From contig JAKAJO010000092.1 in NCBI GenBank assembly GCA_021813745.1, positions 1 to 64,000 on the forward strand: DNA of 64,000 bases. Direction: 5' to 3'. This stretch comes from Acidobacteriota bacterium. GTDB lineage: Bacteria; Acidobacteriota; Terriglobia; Terriglobales; Acidobacteriaceae. The translations under genes and the position numbers were made by a program. The notes under the pieces are model-generated. The model had not been told where the DNA came from, did not search any database, and saw only the letters and a list, made by a program, of their open reading frames with translations. Every line of letters begins with the position of its first letter. Position 1 is the stretch's first letter. Shown here piece by piece: positions 28,126 through 36,439 of this stretch.

Positions 28126-29031
28126 ATGAATGGATCCATCTCCCATATTGGCGTTTGCATCTGCACTTTCAAGCGGCCGGCCTTGCTGGAGCGACTGCTG
28201 GATGCGCTCGGCTGTCAGGAGACCAACGGCAAGTTCGCATTCTCGGTGGTGGTTGTCGATAACGATGCAGCGGGAAGCGCCAGAGAGGTTGTGGAAGCCA
28301 GCAGGAAGCGCGTTCCCATCGCGATTGCTTATCATCTGGAGCCGCGCCAAAACATTGCGATGGCGCGCAACCGGGCTGTTGCGGCATCGGAGGGATCTTT
28401 CATTGCATTCATCGATGACGATGAGTACCCGCCGCCCGGATGGCTCCTTGCCTTGTGGAGCGCAATCACGCGATTTGACGTGGCGGGCGTGCTTGGGCCG
28501 GTGGATCCTGAGTTCGAGTCTGGCGCTCCGGAATGGGTAAAGCGCGGAGGCTTCTTCGACCGCCCCACGCATCCTACGGGCATGAAGCTGGAGTGGCGCC
28601 AATGCAGGACCGGAAACGTGCTCTTCAGGAGGTCGATTCTCGAGGGGCTGGGCGAACCCTTCAATCCGGCATGCTTATCCGGTGAGGATCAGGACTTCTT
28701 CCGTCGTTGCATCGAACGAGGATGTGAGTTTGTATGGTGTCATGAGGCCGGCGTCCGCGAGTTTGTGCCACCGAGCCGATGGAAGCGCGGCTTCCTTGTT
28801 CGGCGTGCTCTCTTTCGCGGGATATTTGCGCAACGCAATCATGGCTTGCAGCCCCTACGTCTGGCTCAGGCTGTTGTGTCCGCGCCGATCTACCTGCTGC
28901 TCTTGCCCTTTGCGCTGATTCGGGGTGAGACGCAGTTTATGATCTGTCTTTTCAAGCTTTCGTATCATGCAGGTCGGCTCCTTGGATTGCTGCATATTAA
29001 TCCGATACGCCAGCCTTATGTTTCGAGTTAG
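28126..29031 (+). CDS. GT2-family glycosyltransferase
   Basis: Second GT2 enzyme. Motifs: GVCICTFKRPALLERLLDAL, VVVDNDAAGSAR, ARNRAVAASEGSFIAFIDDDEYPP (acidic motif near residue 105) and GEDQDFFRRCIERG. 301 residues with a hydrophobic C-terminal region (about 245-265). It is related in style to the preceding gene but not a close copy. It is followed by the tRNA-like element rather than directly by the next gene. Confidence 0.86.
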   Translation: MNGSISHIGVCICTFKRPALLERLLDALGCQETNGKFAFSVVVVDNDAAGSAREVVEASRKRVPIAIAYHLEPRQNIAMARNRAVAASEGSFIAFIDDDEYPPPGWLLALWSAITRFDVAGVLGPVDPEFESGAPEWVKRGGFFDRPTHPTGMKLEWRQCRTGNVLFRRSILEGLGEPFNPACLSGEDQDFFRRCIERGCEFVWCHEAGVREFVPPSRWKRGFLVRRALFRGIFAQRNHGLQPLRLAQAVVSAPIYLLLLPFALIRGETQFMICLFKLSYHAGRLLGLLHINPIRQPYVSS

Positions 29032-29056
29032 GTTGACCCTGACTCAATCAAGTTGC

Positions 29057-29147
29057 GGAGAGGTCGCCGTTGGCTAAGGCAGCGACCAGTTGACTGGTCG
29101 TGATGGGCTCGCTCATCCGGAGGTTCAAATCCTACCCCTCTCCGCCA
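29057..29147 (+). tRNA. Degenerate tRNA-Ser-like element (class II, encoded CCA)
   Basis: A 91-nt sequence folds as a class II tRNA. The acceptor stem GGAGAGG (29057-29063) pairs perfectly with CCTCTCC (29137-29143), followed by G73 and an encoded CCA. The D arm is GCC..GGC with a GG in its loop. A long variable arm (29102-29117) has six pairs. The T loop TTCAAAT is canonical. Abnormal points: position 14 is T; the anticodon stem CGACC/GGTCG encloses an 8-nt loop AGTTGACT (UGA readable only with an extra base) with C at position 37; the T stem has a G-A mismatch and one unpaired C follows it. G73 and the long variable arm indicate serine identity. It may be a relic, or a tRNA not used in decoding. 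It lies 32-59 nt before the FemAB-like gene. Confidence 0.55.
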
Positions 29148-29179
29148 ACCCACTTCATTCAGAATTTGGGAAGCGCTCA

Positions 29180-30079
29180 GTGGAAATTTGTGGTCAGTTA
29201 ATAAAGATGCGCGGCGGGTTCGTGAAGATCGCCCGTCTAGATGCAGATATGTTTCAGTTTCTGGATCAGCCGACCGAGCAGATTGATGCGGGCTTGGCTC
29301 AACTGAAGGGAAGAGCCGATCTCTTCACCTTTCTCCAGCGGCTGCCGGAGACGAAGCCGCTTTATCCGTATGCGATGGAGTGGGACAACTTTGCCGGGCT
29401 GGAGATCAGCACGTTTGAGAATTGGTGGACCAAGCAGATTGGATTCAAAGCCAGGAATAAGGCAAAGCAGGCAGAGAAAAAGGGAGTTGTGCTCCGTGAG
29501 GTCGATTTTTCCAGCGAGCTTGTTGAGGGCATCTGGTCCATCTATAACGAAACACCCATCCGGCAGGGGCGGCGCTTTCCGCACTTCGGAAAAAGTCTGG
29601 AAACGGTGTATCGGGAAGAGGCGACGTATCTCGATAGCAGCGTATTTGTCGGCGCATATTTCGATGCGCGACTGATTGGATTTATCAAGCTGGTCTTCGA
29701 TCAGACGCGGACTCAGGCCGGGCTGATGAATATTGTTTCTCTGGTGAGCCAGAGAGACAAGGCGCCGACGAATGCTCTGGTTGCAGCGGCCGTTCGAAGT
29801 TGCGCGGACCGTGGAGTCCGGTATCTCACCTACTCGCGATTTTCTTACGGTAAAAAGCAAACCGATAGCCTGAGCGATTTCAAGGAGCGCAATGCCTTTA
29901 AGCGGATCGATGTGCCGCGCTATTACATTCCACTCACCGCAAAGGGCAGGATTGCGCTCAAGTACGGCTTGCACCGTCCCTTGTCCGAGCAGGTTCCCGA
30001 AGCACTCGCGAGCCGTTTGCGCGATCTGCGTGAAGCCTGGTACCGGCGCAAAAACTCAACCGTGTATGAGGTGTCCTAA
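29180..30079 (+). CDS. FemAB/GNAT-like acyltransferase of the EPS locus
   Basis: Predicted cytosolic N-acyltransferase of the FemAB/GNAT superfamily, about 299 residues. FemAB proteins proper transfer amino acids from aminoacyl-tRNA to peptidoglycan precursors; related proteins of unknown function occur in exosortase-linked EPS clusters. Visible features: a helical basic stretch FKARNKAKQAEKKGV (about 87-101), IWSIYNETPIRQGR, GAYFDARLIGFIKLV (acyl-binding core) and RYLTYSRFSYGKK. Start uncertain: GTG 29180 has GGGAAG upstream, ATG 29207 is the next choice; a frame reaching 29090 would run through the tRNA-like element and is rejected. The asparagine-synthase-like gene follows after 6 nt. Confidence 0.7.
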   Translation: MEICGQLIKMRGGFVKIARLDADMFQFLDQPTEQIDAGLAQLKGRADLFTFLQRLPETKPLYPYAMEWDNFAGLEISTFENWWTKQIGFKARNKAKQAEKKGVVLREVDFSSELVEGIWSIYNETPIRQGRRFPHFGKSLETVYREEATYLDSSVFVGAYFDARLIGFIKLVFDQTRTQAGLMNIVSLVSQRDKAPTNALVAAAVRSCADRGVRYLTYSRFSYGKKQTDSLSDFKERNAFKRIDVPRYYIPLTAKGRIALKYGLHRPLSEQVPEALASRLRDLREAWYRRKNSTVYEVS

Positions 30080-30085
30080 GAGTTT

Positions 30086-31921
30086 ATGCCGGGCCTGGTA
30101 GGAATCATCACAACGCGGCCGCGAGAGTGGGCCGCCAGTCAGCTGCGCACGATGCACACAACGATGCTGCACGATCCCACCTACGCTACGGGGTTGTGGG
30201 AACATTCCGCTTCCGGCGTTTACATCGCGTGGACTGCGCGCAAAGGCTCCTTTGCCGCGCATATGCCCTTGCAGCAGGCGGGTAATGACGACGTTCTTTT
30301 TTTTGCCGGTGAGGAGTTCTCCGGACCGCTTTCGCCTGTCAGAAGACCCAACGGCAATGGTGCTGCAGAGGCCTTCATTCCCAACTATCTGCTTCAGCGC
30401 ACTGCCGACGACCCTGCGTTTCCGCGCAGTCTGAACGGGCGTTTTCATGGCCTTCTTGTCGACACCAGAAGGCGAAGTGCAAAGCTCTTTAACGACAGGT
30501 TTGGGATGGATCGGCTCTATGTGCATGAAGGTGCCGATGCGATCTACTTTTCAGCCGAGGCGAAGGCGTTGTTGGCGGTCCTGGCTGAGACGCGCCGGCC
30601 CAACATGCGAAGCCTTGGGGAATTCGTCGCTTGCGGCTCTATCCTTGAAAACAGGTCGTTGTTTGAGGGGATCCAGATTTTGCCGAATGGCTCGGCCTGG
30701 GAGTTTGAAGCCGGAAAACTGAGCACAAAAGGCTTCTACTTTGAACCGCGAGAATGGGAAGACCTGGGGAGCCTTGACTCGGATTCGTACTACGAGAGTC
30801 TCAGGGACGTATTTGCCAGGCAATTGCCTCGTTACTTTGAAGGGCCTGGGAAGGTCGCTATCTCCCTCACCGGTGGGCTCGACACGCGGATGATCATGGC
30901 ATGGGCGGGCCTGCCTGAGAACGCCCTGCCCACGTACACATTCGGAGGGCCGTTCAGGGAGTGTCATGATGTTCGCATCGCGCGCAAGATCGCTGAGGTC
31001 GCTCACCAGCCCTATCAAGTCATTCCGGTCGGCGATGACTATTTATCGAAGTTCGGGCAATATGCTGAGCGTGCTGTTTATTTGACGGATGGATCCGTGG
31101 CGGTCACACGCGGCGCAGATCTCTATGCCAATGAACTGGCAGCGCAGATTGCGCCGATACGACTGACGGGAAATTATGGAAGCGAAATCCTGAGGCGACT
31201 GAGAGCCTTCAAAGCCGGTACACCGAGTCCCGGACTTTTTACTCAGGAGTTCATGGCGTTTGTGGAGCAAGCGCACCAGACCTATCAGCGGATCTCCAGC
31301 GGACATGCAGTCTCGTTCACTGCGTTTCGGCAGGCGCCCTGGTATCAGTACAGTCTGCTTGCGTTGGAACAAACTCAGGTCTCAGTCCGCTCGCCTTTCC
31401 TGGACAATGAAGTGGTCAAAGTCGCATTTCAGGCGCCTGATTCCAGAATTGTGAAAAAAGACATCTTCGAGGACAGCGATCACTGCACGCGACTCATCGC
31501 GGATGGGGACAGTCGCTACTCTCAGATCCCAACCGACCGCGGCCTCGGAGGGCAAAGAGGCCTGCGTGGTGGGATGCTGCGCGCAATGCGAGAATTCAGC
31601 TTCAAGGCAGAATATAGTTACGATTATGGGATGCCTCAGTGGCTTGCCAGGACAGACCATCTCTTTTCGTGGCTCCATCTTGAGCGTGCCATTTTAGGCA
31701 GGCATAAATTCACTCATTTTCGTATTTGGTATCGCGACAAATTGGCTGGCTATGTGCGCGACATGCTCCTGGATTCTCGCAGTCTGTCCCGGCCATATCT
31801 GGAGCCTCGTGTTGTGAAGTCCATGGTGACCTCACATTTGCAAGGGACGGGGAATTTCACCACTGAGATTACACGGCTCCTCACGCTCGAGTTACAGCAT
31901 CGTCTCTTTTTTGACGTCTAG
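30086..31921 (+). CDS. Asparagine-synthase-like ATP-dependent ligase lacking the glutaminase Cys
   Basis: 611 residues with the two-domain layout of AsnB: an N-terminal Ntn-like domain (about 1-190) and a C-terminal PP-loop ATP-pyrophosphatase domain. The N-terminus reads MPGLVGI where AsnB has MCGI.G, so the nucleophilic Cys2 is a Pro and glutamine cannot be hydrolysed there. The PP-loop is LTGGLDT (about 261-267) instead of SGG.DS, still compatible with ATP binding. It may therefore activate a carboxylate for another amine, as beta-lactam synthetase-type relatives do. Asn-synthase-like genes beside FemAB-like genes are known from exosortase-type EPS clusters, but their reaction is not established. 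A T8 run lies at 30297-30304. Confidence 0.8.
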   Translation: MPGLVGIITTRPREWAASQLRTMHTTMLHDPTYATGLWEHSASGVYIAWTARKGSFAAHMPLQQAGNDDVLFFAGEEFSGPLSPVRRPNGNGAAEAFIPNYLLQRTADDPAFPRSLNGRFHGLLVDTRRRSAKLFNDRFGMDRLYVHEGADAIYFSAEAKALLAVLAETRRPNMRSLGEFVACGSILENRSLFEGIQILPNGSAWEFEAGKLSTKGFYFEPREWEDLGSLDSDSYYESLRDVFARQLPRYFEGPGKVAISLTGGLDTRMIMAWAGLPENALPTYTFGGPFRECHDVRIARKIAEVAHQPYQVIPVGDDYLSKFGQYAERAVYLTDGSVAVTRGADLYANELAAQIAPIRLTGNYGSEILRRLRAFKAGTPSPGLFTQEFMAFVEQAHQTYQRISSGHAVSFTAFRQAPWYQYSLLALEQTQVSVRSPFLDNEVVKVAFQAPDSRIVKKDIFEDSDHCTRLIADGDSRYSQIPTDRGLGGQRGLRGGMLRAMREFSFKAEYSYDYGMPQWLARTDHLFSWLHLERAILGRHKFTHFRIWYRDKLAGYVRDMLLDSRSLSRPYLEPRVVKSMVTSHLQGTGNFTTEITRLLTLELQHRLFFDV

Positions 31922-31966
31922 TTGCCTGACATTTTTTTGCAATTCGCATAAGGTTCGCATTCATCG

Positions 31967-33367
31967 ATGGGACATATTGCATTAGGCATGTCGTTGGTCT
32001 TCAGTGCCTGGCTGCTGGTGAAAGACAGTGGGAGGCGCAAGGGCGTCAGCCTGGCGGTATGGGTGCCAACGCTGCTCCTGATGATTCTGAGCTCACGTCA
32101 TCCGACGCAGTGGATTACAGGGGGAATCGTTACCGTTTCAGAGATGGGCAATGAAGCGGGCGGCAGTGCTCTGGATGCCGGCTTTTTCTTCATTACGATT
32201 TCCGCATCGTTTGTCATTGCAACCTATCGCGGCATGAAATGGACGCGCATTTTCACTGCGAATCCCGTTCTCATGGCCTTTTATGCGTATTTTCTGGTTA
32301 GCGTCGCCTGGTCTGGAGACCCTTCCGGATCCATCAAACGGCTTGCCAAGGACTTCGGATTGATCTTTGTGGCTGGTGCCATTTTTTCAGAGCGGTCACC
32401 GCTGGAAGCAGCACGAGCTGTGTACTTCCGTTGTGCTGCTGTGCTGCTTCCTCTGTCAATCGTCTTCATTAAATACTTTCCCGATTATGGGCGCGCTTAC
32501 ACCGTGACCGGAGACATGATGTTCACGGGAGTGACCACGCAAAAGAATTCTCTGGGGGAGATCGTCCTGCTTTTTAGTCTCTTTCTCGTGTGGGATTGCA
32601 TGGAAGCCCGGCAGGGGAAAAAGCTGGGGAAGTGGATGATTGCGACGTGGGACCGTCTCATGCTGCTCGCCATCGGGCTGAGGTTGCTGCAACTATCGCA
32701 AAGCAAAACCGCACTGCTCTGCGTCATCATCGGTGTCTTCCTCATCATGCGAGGCAAGTGGCTTGCAACAAAGTTTTTCAATCGCTTTGTTCTTGCTGGA
32801 GCCTTGGCGCTTCCATTCCTCGTCTTCTTCTCGCAGCAGTTCAGCTCAGTGATTGAGCCTGTCGTGAAGGCACTCGGGCGCAACATGACCTTCACCGGAC
32901 GCACAGACATCTGGCAACACATCACAGCCAGCACCGTAAATCCGCTGATCGGCGCAGGATTCTGGAATTTCTGGGGCGGGCCCGGTGGTTATGCGATCAG
33001 TCTGGCCATGCGGACCGTCGTTCCAAATGCTCATTGCGGATATGTTGACATTTATCTTGATGGCGGCATCCTCGGCCTTGTGCTGATGTTTGCGGTACTT
33101 GTCACCTATGGTCAATCCATGATCCAGAGGATTAGTCAGACGCCTGTCACTTTTCTATATCCGCGTGTTGAGTTTGCCGTTCTCATTATCGCGATTATCT
33201 ACAATCTTTCGGAATCGACTTTTGCGCGCATTGGGCCGATATGGTTCACTGCGATCCTGATGCTGGTCAATTTTCCCGGCCGGGTAAAGGTCGCAAGTTC
33301 TGAAAAGAAGTCTCTTACGCCCAACCGTTTCCAACAATCAACCTCGCACATTCATCAGGTTGTGTAG
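31967..33367 (+). CDS. O-antigen ligase/polymerase-family membrane protein (Wzy-like)
   Basis: Polytopic inner-membrane protein of 466 residues with about ten or more hydrophobic segments. The Wzy_C-type region is recognisable at about 300-330: NMTFTGRTDIWQ and NPLIGAGFWNFWGG, with a periplasmic loop between. These positions are typical of O-antigen polymerase/ligase proteins (WaaL/Wzy superfamily). In this locus it most likely polymerises undecaprenyl-linked repeat units delivered by the flippase encoded near 41 kb. Ligase and polymerase cannot be separated by sequence. Confidence 0.82.
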   Translation: MGHIALGMSLVFSAWLLVKDSGRRKGVSLAVWVPTLLLMILSSRHPTQWITGGIVTVSEMGNEAGGSALDAGFFFITISASFVIATYRGMKWTRIFTANPVLMAFYAYFLVSVAWSGDPSGSIKRLAKDFGLIFVAGAIFSERSPLEAARAVYFRCAAVLLPLSIVFIKYFPDYGRAYTVTGDMMFTGVTTQKNSLGEIVLLFSLFLVWDCMEARQGKKLGKWMIATWDRLMLLAIGLRLLQLSQSKTALLCVIIGVFLIMRGKWLATKFFNRFVLAGALALPFLVFFSQQFSSVIEPVVKALGRNMTFTGRTDIWQHITASTVNPLIGAGFWNFWGGPGGYAISLAMRTVVPNAHCGYVDIYLDGGILGLVLMFAVLVTYGQSMIQRISQTPVTFLYPRVEFAVLIIAIIYNLSESTFARIGPIWFTAILMLVNFPGRVKVASSEKKSLTPNRFQQSTSHIHQVV

Positions 33368-33443
33368 CGCAGGCTCTAACGCGATTCATTGTAGGCTCCA
33401 TGGCATGAGTGAGGTCCTGGAGACCGTGATTGATTAAATACCG

Positions 33444-34835
33444 ATGCGAGTCACTTCTTTCCAAAGCTCTGCCGAAAGTCTGACCTCCCGCCCGAAGCAG
33501 CGGGTCGAGAGACTCGTATCCTCTTCTTTTGCGCGCTATGTTCTGGCGGCAAGTTTGCTGCTGAATATTTTGATCGTCTTTGTCCTCATTCCCTCACTGA
33601 GCCATAAGATCTCTCGCGACTACAATCAAGGGCGATTTACCGACGGCTACGACCTGATTGCCGCTAATCTTGCTGATGGGCATGGCTACCGGTTCTACCC
33701 GGATACGGCTCCTACCATGATGCGTGAGCCAGGCTACCCCGTTCTGCTTGCCGGCATCTACACAGTCTTCGGTCAAAGCTTTTTCGTGGTGAAGTGCGCA
33801 AACTTGCTCTTTGCGATTCTGACCTGCATCTTGATCCGGTCATTGACAAGCCTCGTGGTGCACCCGCCGCGCAGTATGGCAGCGTTCAGCGGAGACCTTG
33901 CAGCCAGCCTGTTCGCGATGCATCCCGGAATTCTGATTGCCGAAAGCCGGGGCGGTGTTGAAGTCCTATTCGCGCTGCTACTGACACTGTTTGTCTTCCT
34001 TCTCGTGAAGGCCTACACGAGCGGAAGTCTTCTGCAATTCGGGGCAGCAGGGACGATTCTCGGACTTACCGTCCTGGTCCGGAGCACACCGCTGCTGGTT
34101 CCCTTCTTTCTGTTGCCTTTCTGGCCGCGGTTTCAGCGACAAGGACGCTCGCCAGTTCAAGTCCTGTTGCAGGTCTCAGCACTTGTTCTCCCGACGCTCT
34201 TAGCTTTACTGCCGTGGACCATCCGCAACTATCGCCTCACGCATCAGGTGGTACCTACCGCAAGTGTTCTTGGAGTGTCCGCACAGGCGGGACAGTACAT
34301 TAATGCAGAACTGTGGTCCGGTCGACAGGTTTGGCTCCTGGATCGGGAGGCATCCCGCATGCGCGACCGTATCGCAGAGCAGTTGGGGTACCGATTTGAA
34401 GATGGCGCAAACGGCTACTATCAGACGTTCTATGACCCCCAGAATGAACTGAAGTTTTCGCACTATCTGTTTCAGGAAGTGAAGGCGCGCTACCGGCAGG
34501 ATCCTCTTCTCTTCCTGCGCTGCATTTTGCAAAATGCATTCAATTTCTGGTTCGGCGGAAGAACCTGGTTTGCGACCATCGCAAATGTCTTCGTTCAATT
34601 GCCTTATTTGATTCTCGCCTGGATCGGCGCATGGTCGTTGAAGCGCCGCGGCCATTTGCTCAACAGTGTTCCAATGCTGGTTCTGATCGGCGCAGTCTAT
34701 CTGGTGCATCTTCCCATTCTTGCGCAAGCTCGATACAGCATTCCCTTTGTACCCCTGATCGCAATCCTGTGCGTGGCGGGGCTCATGGGCAGGTCGTGGG
34801 CAGACGCTTCAGGTACCTCGTCTCTACCGTCGTGA
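33444..34835 (+). CDS. GT39/ArnT-like polyprenyl-phosphate sugar transferase (membrane)
   Basis: 463 residues with about nine to eleven hydrophobic segments. After a basic cytoplasmic N-terminus (about 1-27), the first long loop carries DGYDLIAANLADGHGYRF and REPGYPVLLAGIY. This is the pattern of PMT_2/ArnT-like glycosyltransferases, where the first periplasmic loop has acidic catalytic residues. C-terminal segments include LVHLPILAQARYSIPFVPL. Such enzymes decorate polymers or lipids in the periplasm from polyprenyl-phosphate sugars. The acceptor here is unknown. Confidence 0.72.
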   Translation: MRVTSFQSSAESLTSRPKQRVERLVSSSFARYVLAASLLLNILIVFVLIPSLSHKISRDYNQGRFTDGYDLIAANLADGHGYRFYPDTAPTMMREPGYPVLLAGIYTVFGQSFFVVKCANLLFAILTCILIRSLTSLVVHPPRSMAAFSGDLAASLFAMHPGILIAESRGGVEVLFALLLTLFVFLLVKAYTSGSLLQFGAAGTILGLTVLVRSTPLLVPFFLLPFWPRFQRQGRSPVQVLLQVSALVLPTLLALLPWTIRNYRLTHQVVPTASVLGVSAQAGQYINAELWSGRQVWLLDREASRMRDRIAEQLGYRFEDGANGYYQTFYDPQNELKFSHYLFQEVKARYRQDPLLFLRCILQNAFNFWFGGRTWFATIANVFVQLPYLILAWIGAWSLKRRGHLLNSVPMLVLIGAVYLVHLPILAQARYSIPFVPLIAILCVAGLMGRSWADASGTSSLPS

Positions 34836-34948
34836 AGAGGAACGAACAATTGTGATGACTTACCGCCGCACGAATAGGCTCATCAGAACTGAGCCGAGTG
34901 GTACTGAGGCGGTAGGAAGTCAATTGCTGCAAACCAAAGAATAGGTCA

Positions 34949-36388
34949 ATGCTCTTCAATTCCCTTGAATTCGCCGTTTTCTTTCCGGTCGTCGTGGCCG
35001 CCTTCTTCATCATTCCACGGAGCATGAAAGTTTCGTGGCTGCTGCTGGCGAGCTGCGTGTTTTACATGGCCTTCATTCCCAGTTATATCTTCATTTTGTT
35101 TATCACCATCATGATTGATTATCTGGCTGGGATAGGGCTTGAAAGGGTGGATGCAAAGAACCGCAAGCCACTGCTTCTCGTGAGTATCACGTCCACCTGC
35201 CTGGTCCTGCTTGTCTTCAAATATCTGTACTTTGCAATCAACAGCATCATTTCTGTCTCCAGCCTTTTTGGCACCCACCTGAGTCCTCCGGCTTGGAACA
35301 TCATTCTGCCGATCGGACTTTCTTTCCACACGTTCCAGAGCCTGAGTTATGTGATCGAGGTCTATCGCGGAAATCAAAGGGCTGAAAAGAATCTCGTCAT
35401 CTATGCAACCTATGTGATGTTCTTTCCCCAGCTTGTGGCGGGACCAATTGAGCGTCCTCAGAACCTTCTACATCAGTTTCGCGAGCATCATGCATTCAAC
35501 TACGACAATGTGACGCAGGGCCTGAAGAGGATGGCTTACGGCTTCTTCAAGAAAGTGGTCATCGCCGACCGGCTCGCACTTTATGTCAACGATGTCTATA
35601 AGAGTCCAAAGAGCGCCAACGGCGCGCAGTTGACGATTGCCACGATATTTTTCGCATACCAGATCTACTGCGACTTTTCCGGCTATTCAGATATTGCGAT
35701 TGGCGCTGCTCGGGTCATGGGATTTCGCCTCATGGAGAACTTCGACAGTCCCTATCATTCGCTGTCGATCGGCGAGTTCTGGCATCGCTGGCATATTTCC
35801 TTATCGACCTGGTTCAAGGATTATCTGTACATCCCACTGGGAGGAAATCGAGTTGGACGCCGGCGCCATATCCTCAATCTGATGATCACTTTTGCCGTAA
35901 GTGGATTGTGGCACGGGGCAAATTGGACATACGTCATCTGGGGAACGCTCAATGGCGGCTATCTGGTGTTTGGCCAACTTTCGAAGCCTTATCGGGATCG
36001 GATGATGGCGGCATGCGGACTTGTGCGAGGCTCGATTGCGCGTAGCTCGATTCAGCTTGGAACAACCTTTGTGCTGACGTGCTTCGCATGGATCTTCTTT
36101 CGGGCGAAGTCATTCACGGATGCAACTTATATCCTGTCCCACTTGGCTGTTCATTGGGATCTGCACCATATCGCAACAGAGCAGTTTTATCTGAGGCAGT
36201 TTCCCGTGGCCGTAGGTTCTATCCTGCTTCTGGAACTTGCTGAGATTCTGAAGGGAAGACAACTGGATCTCGCTGAGGTCATTCAGCGGTCTCTGCCTTT
36301 GCGATGGGCGGTCTATGCTTCACTGATTGTCGTAATCATCCTCTTTGGTGTTTATCGCAGCACACAGTTTATCTACTTCCAGTTCTAG
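34949..36388 (+). CDS. MBOAT-family O-acyltransferase (AlgI-like)
   Basis: Polytopic membrane O-acyltransferase of 479 residues that moves acetyl groups across the inner membrane for polysaccharide acetylation. AlgI/DltB-type motifs: LPIGLSFHTFQSLSYVIEVYRG, FFPQLVAGPIERP, YCDFSGYSDIAIGAARVMG, EFWHRWHISLSTWFKDYLYIPLGG, and the essential His in GLWHGANWTYVIWG (near residue 322). It is followed by an SGNH-like protein, the usual partner that completes acetyl transfer in the periplasm, as AlgJ/AlgX or DltD do. Confidence 0.92.
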   Translation: MLFNSLEFAVFFPVVVAAFFIIPRSMKVSWLLLASCVFYMAFIPSYIFILFITIMIDYLAGIGLERVDAKNRKPLLLVSITSTCLVLLVFKYLYFAINSIISVSSLFGTHLSPPAWNIILPIGLSFHTFQSLSYVIEVYRGNQRAEKNLVIYATYVMFFPQLVAGPIERPQNLLHQFREHHAFNYDNVTQGLKRMAYGFFKKVVIADRLALYVNDVYKSPKSANGAQLTIATIFFAYQIYCDFSGYSDIAIGAARVMGFRLMENFDSPYHSLSIGEFWHRWHISLSTWFKDYLYIPLGGNRVGRRRHILNLMITFAVSGLWHGANWTYVIWGTLNGGYLVFGQLSKPYRDRMMAACGLVRGSIARSSIQLGTTFVLTCFAWIFFRAKSFTDATYILSHLAVHWDLHHIATEQFYLRQFPVAVGSILLLELAEILKGRQLDLAEVIQRSLPLRWAVYASLIVVIILFGVYRSTQFIYFQF

Positions 36389-36439
36389 GTAGAATTCAGT
36401 AAATCGACTCCTTTGCTTGAGAAGCAATCAAGAAGCCAA

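Noticed and set aside
29057-29147. Selenocysteine tRNA as an explanation of the tRNA-like element
   Set aside because: The eighth acceptor position would be a T-C mismatch, the D stem is short and no UCA anticodon can be placed; serine identity fits better.
29090-29179. N-terminal extension of the FemAB-like gene to 29090
   Set aside because: It would translate through the anticodon arm to the CCA end of the tRNA-like element; a later start with a better ribosome-binding sequence exists.
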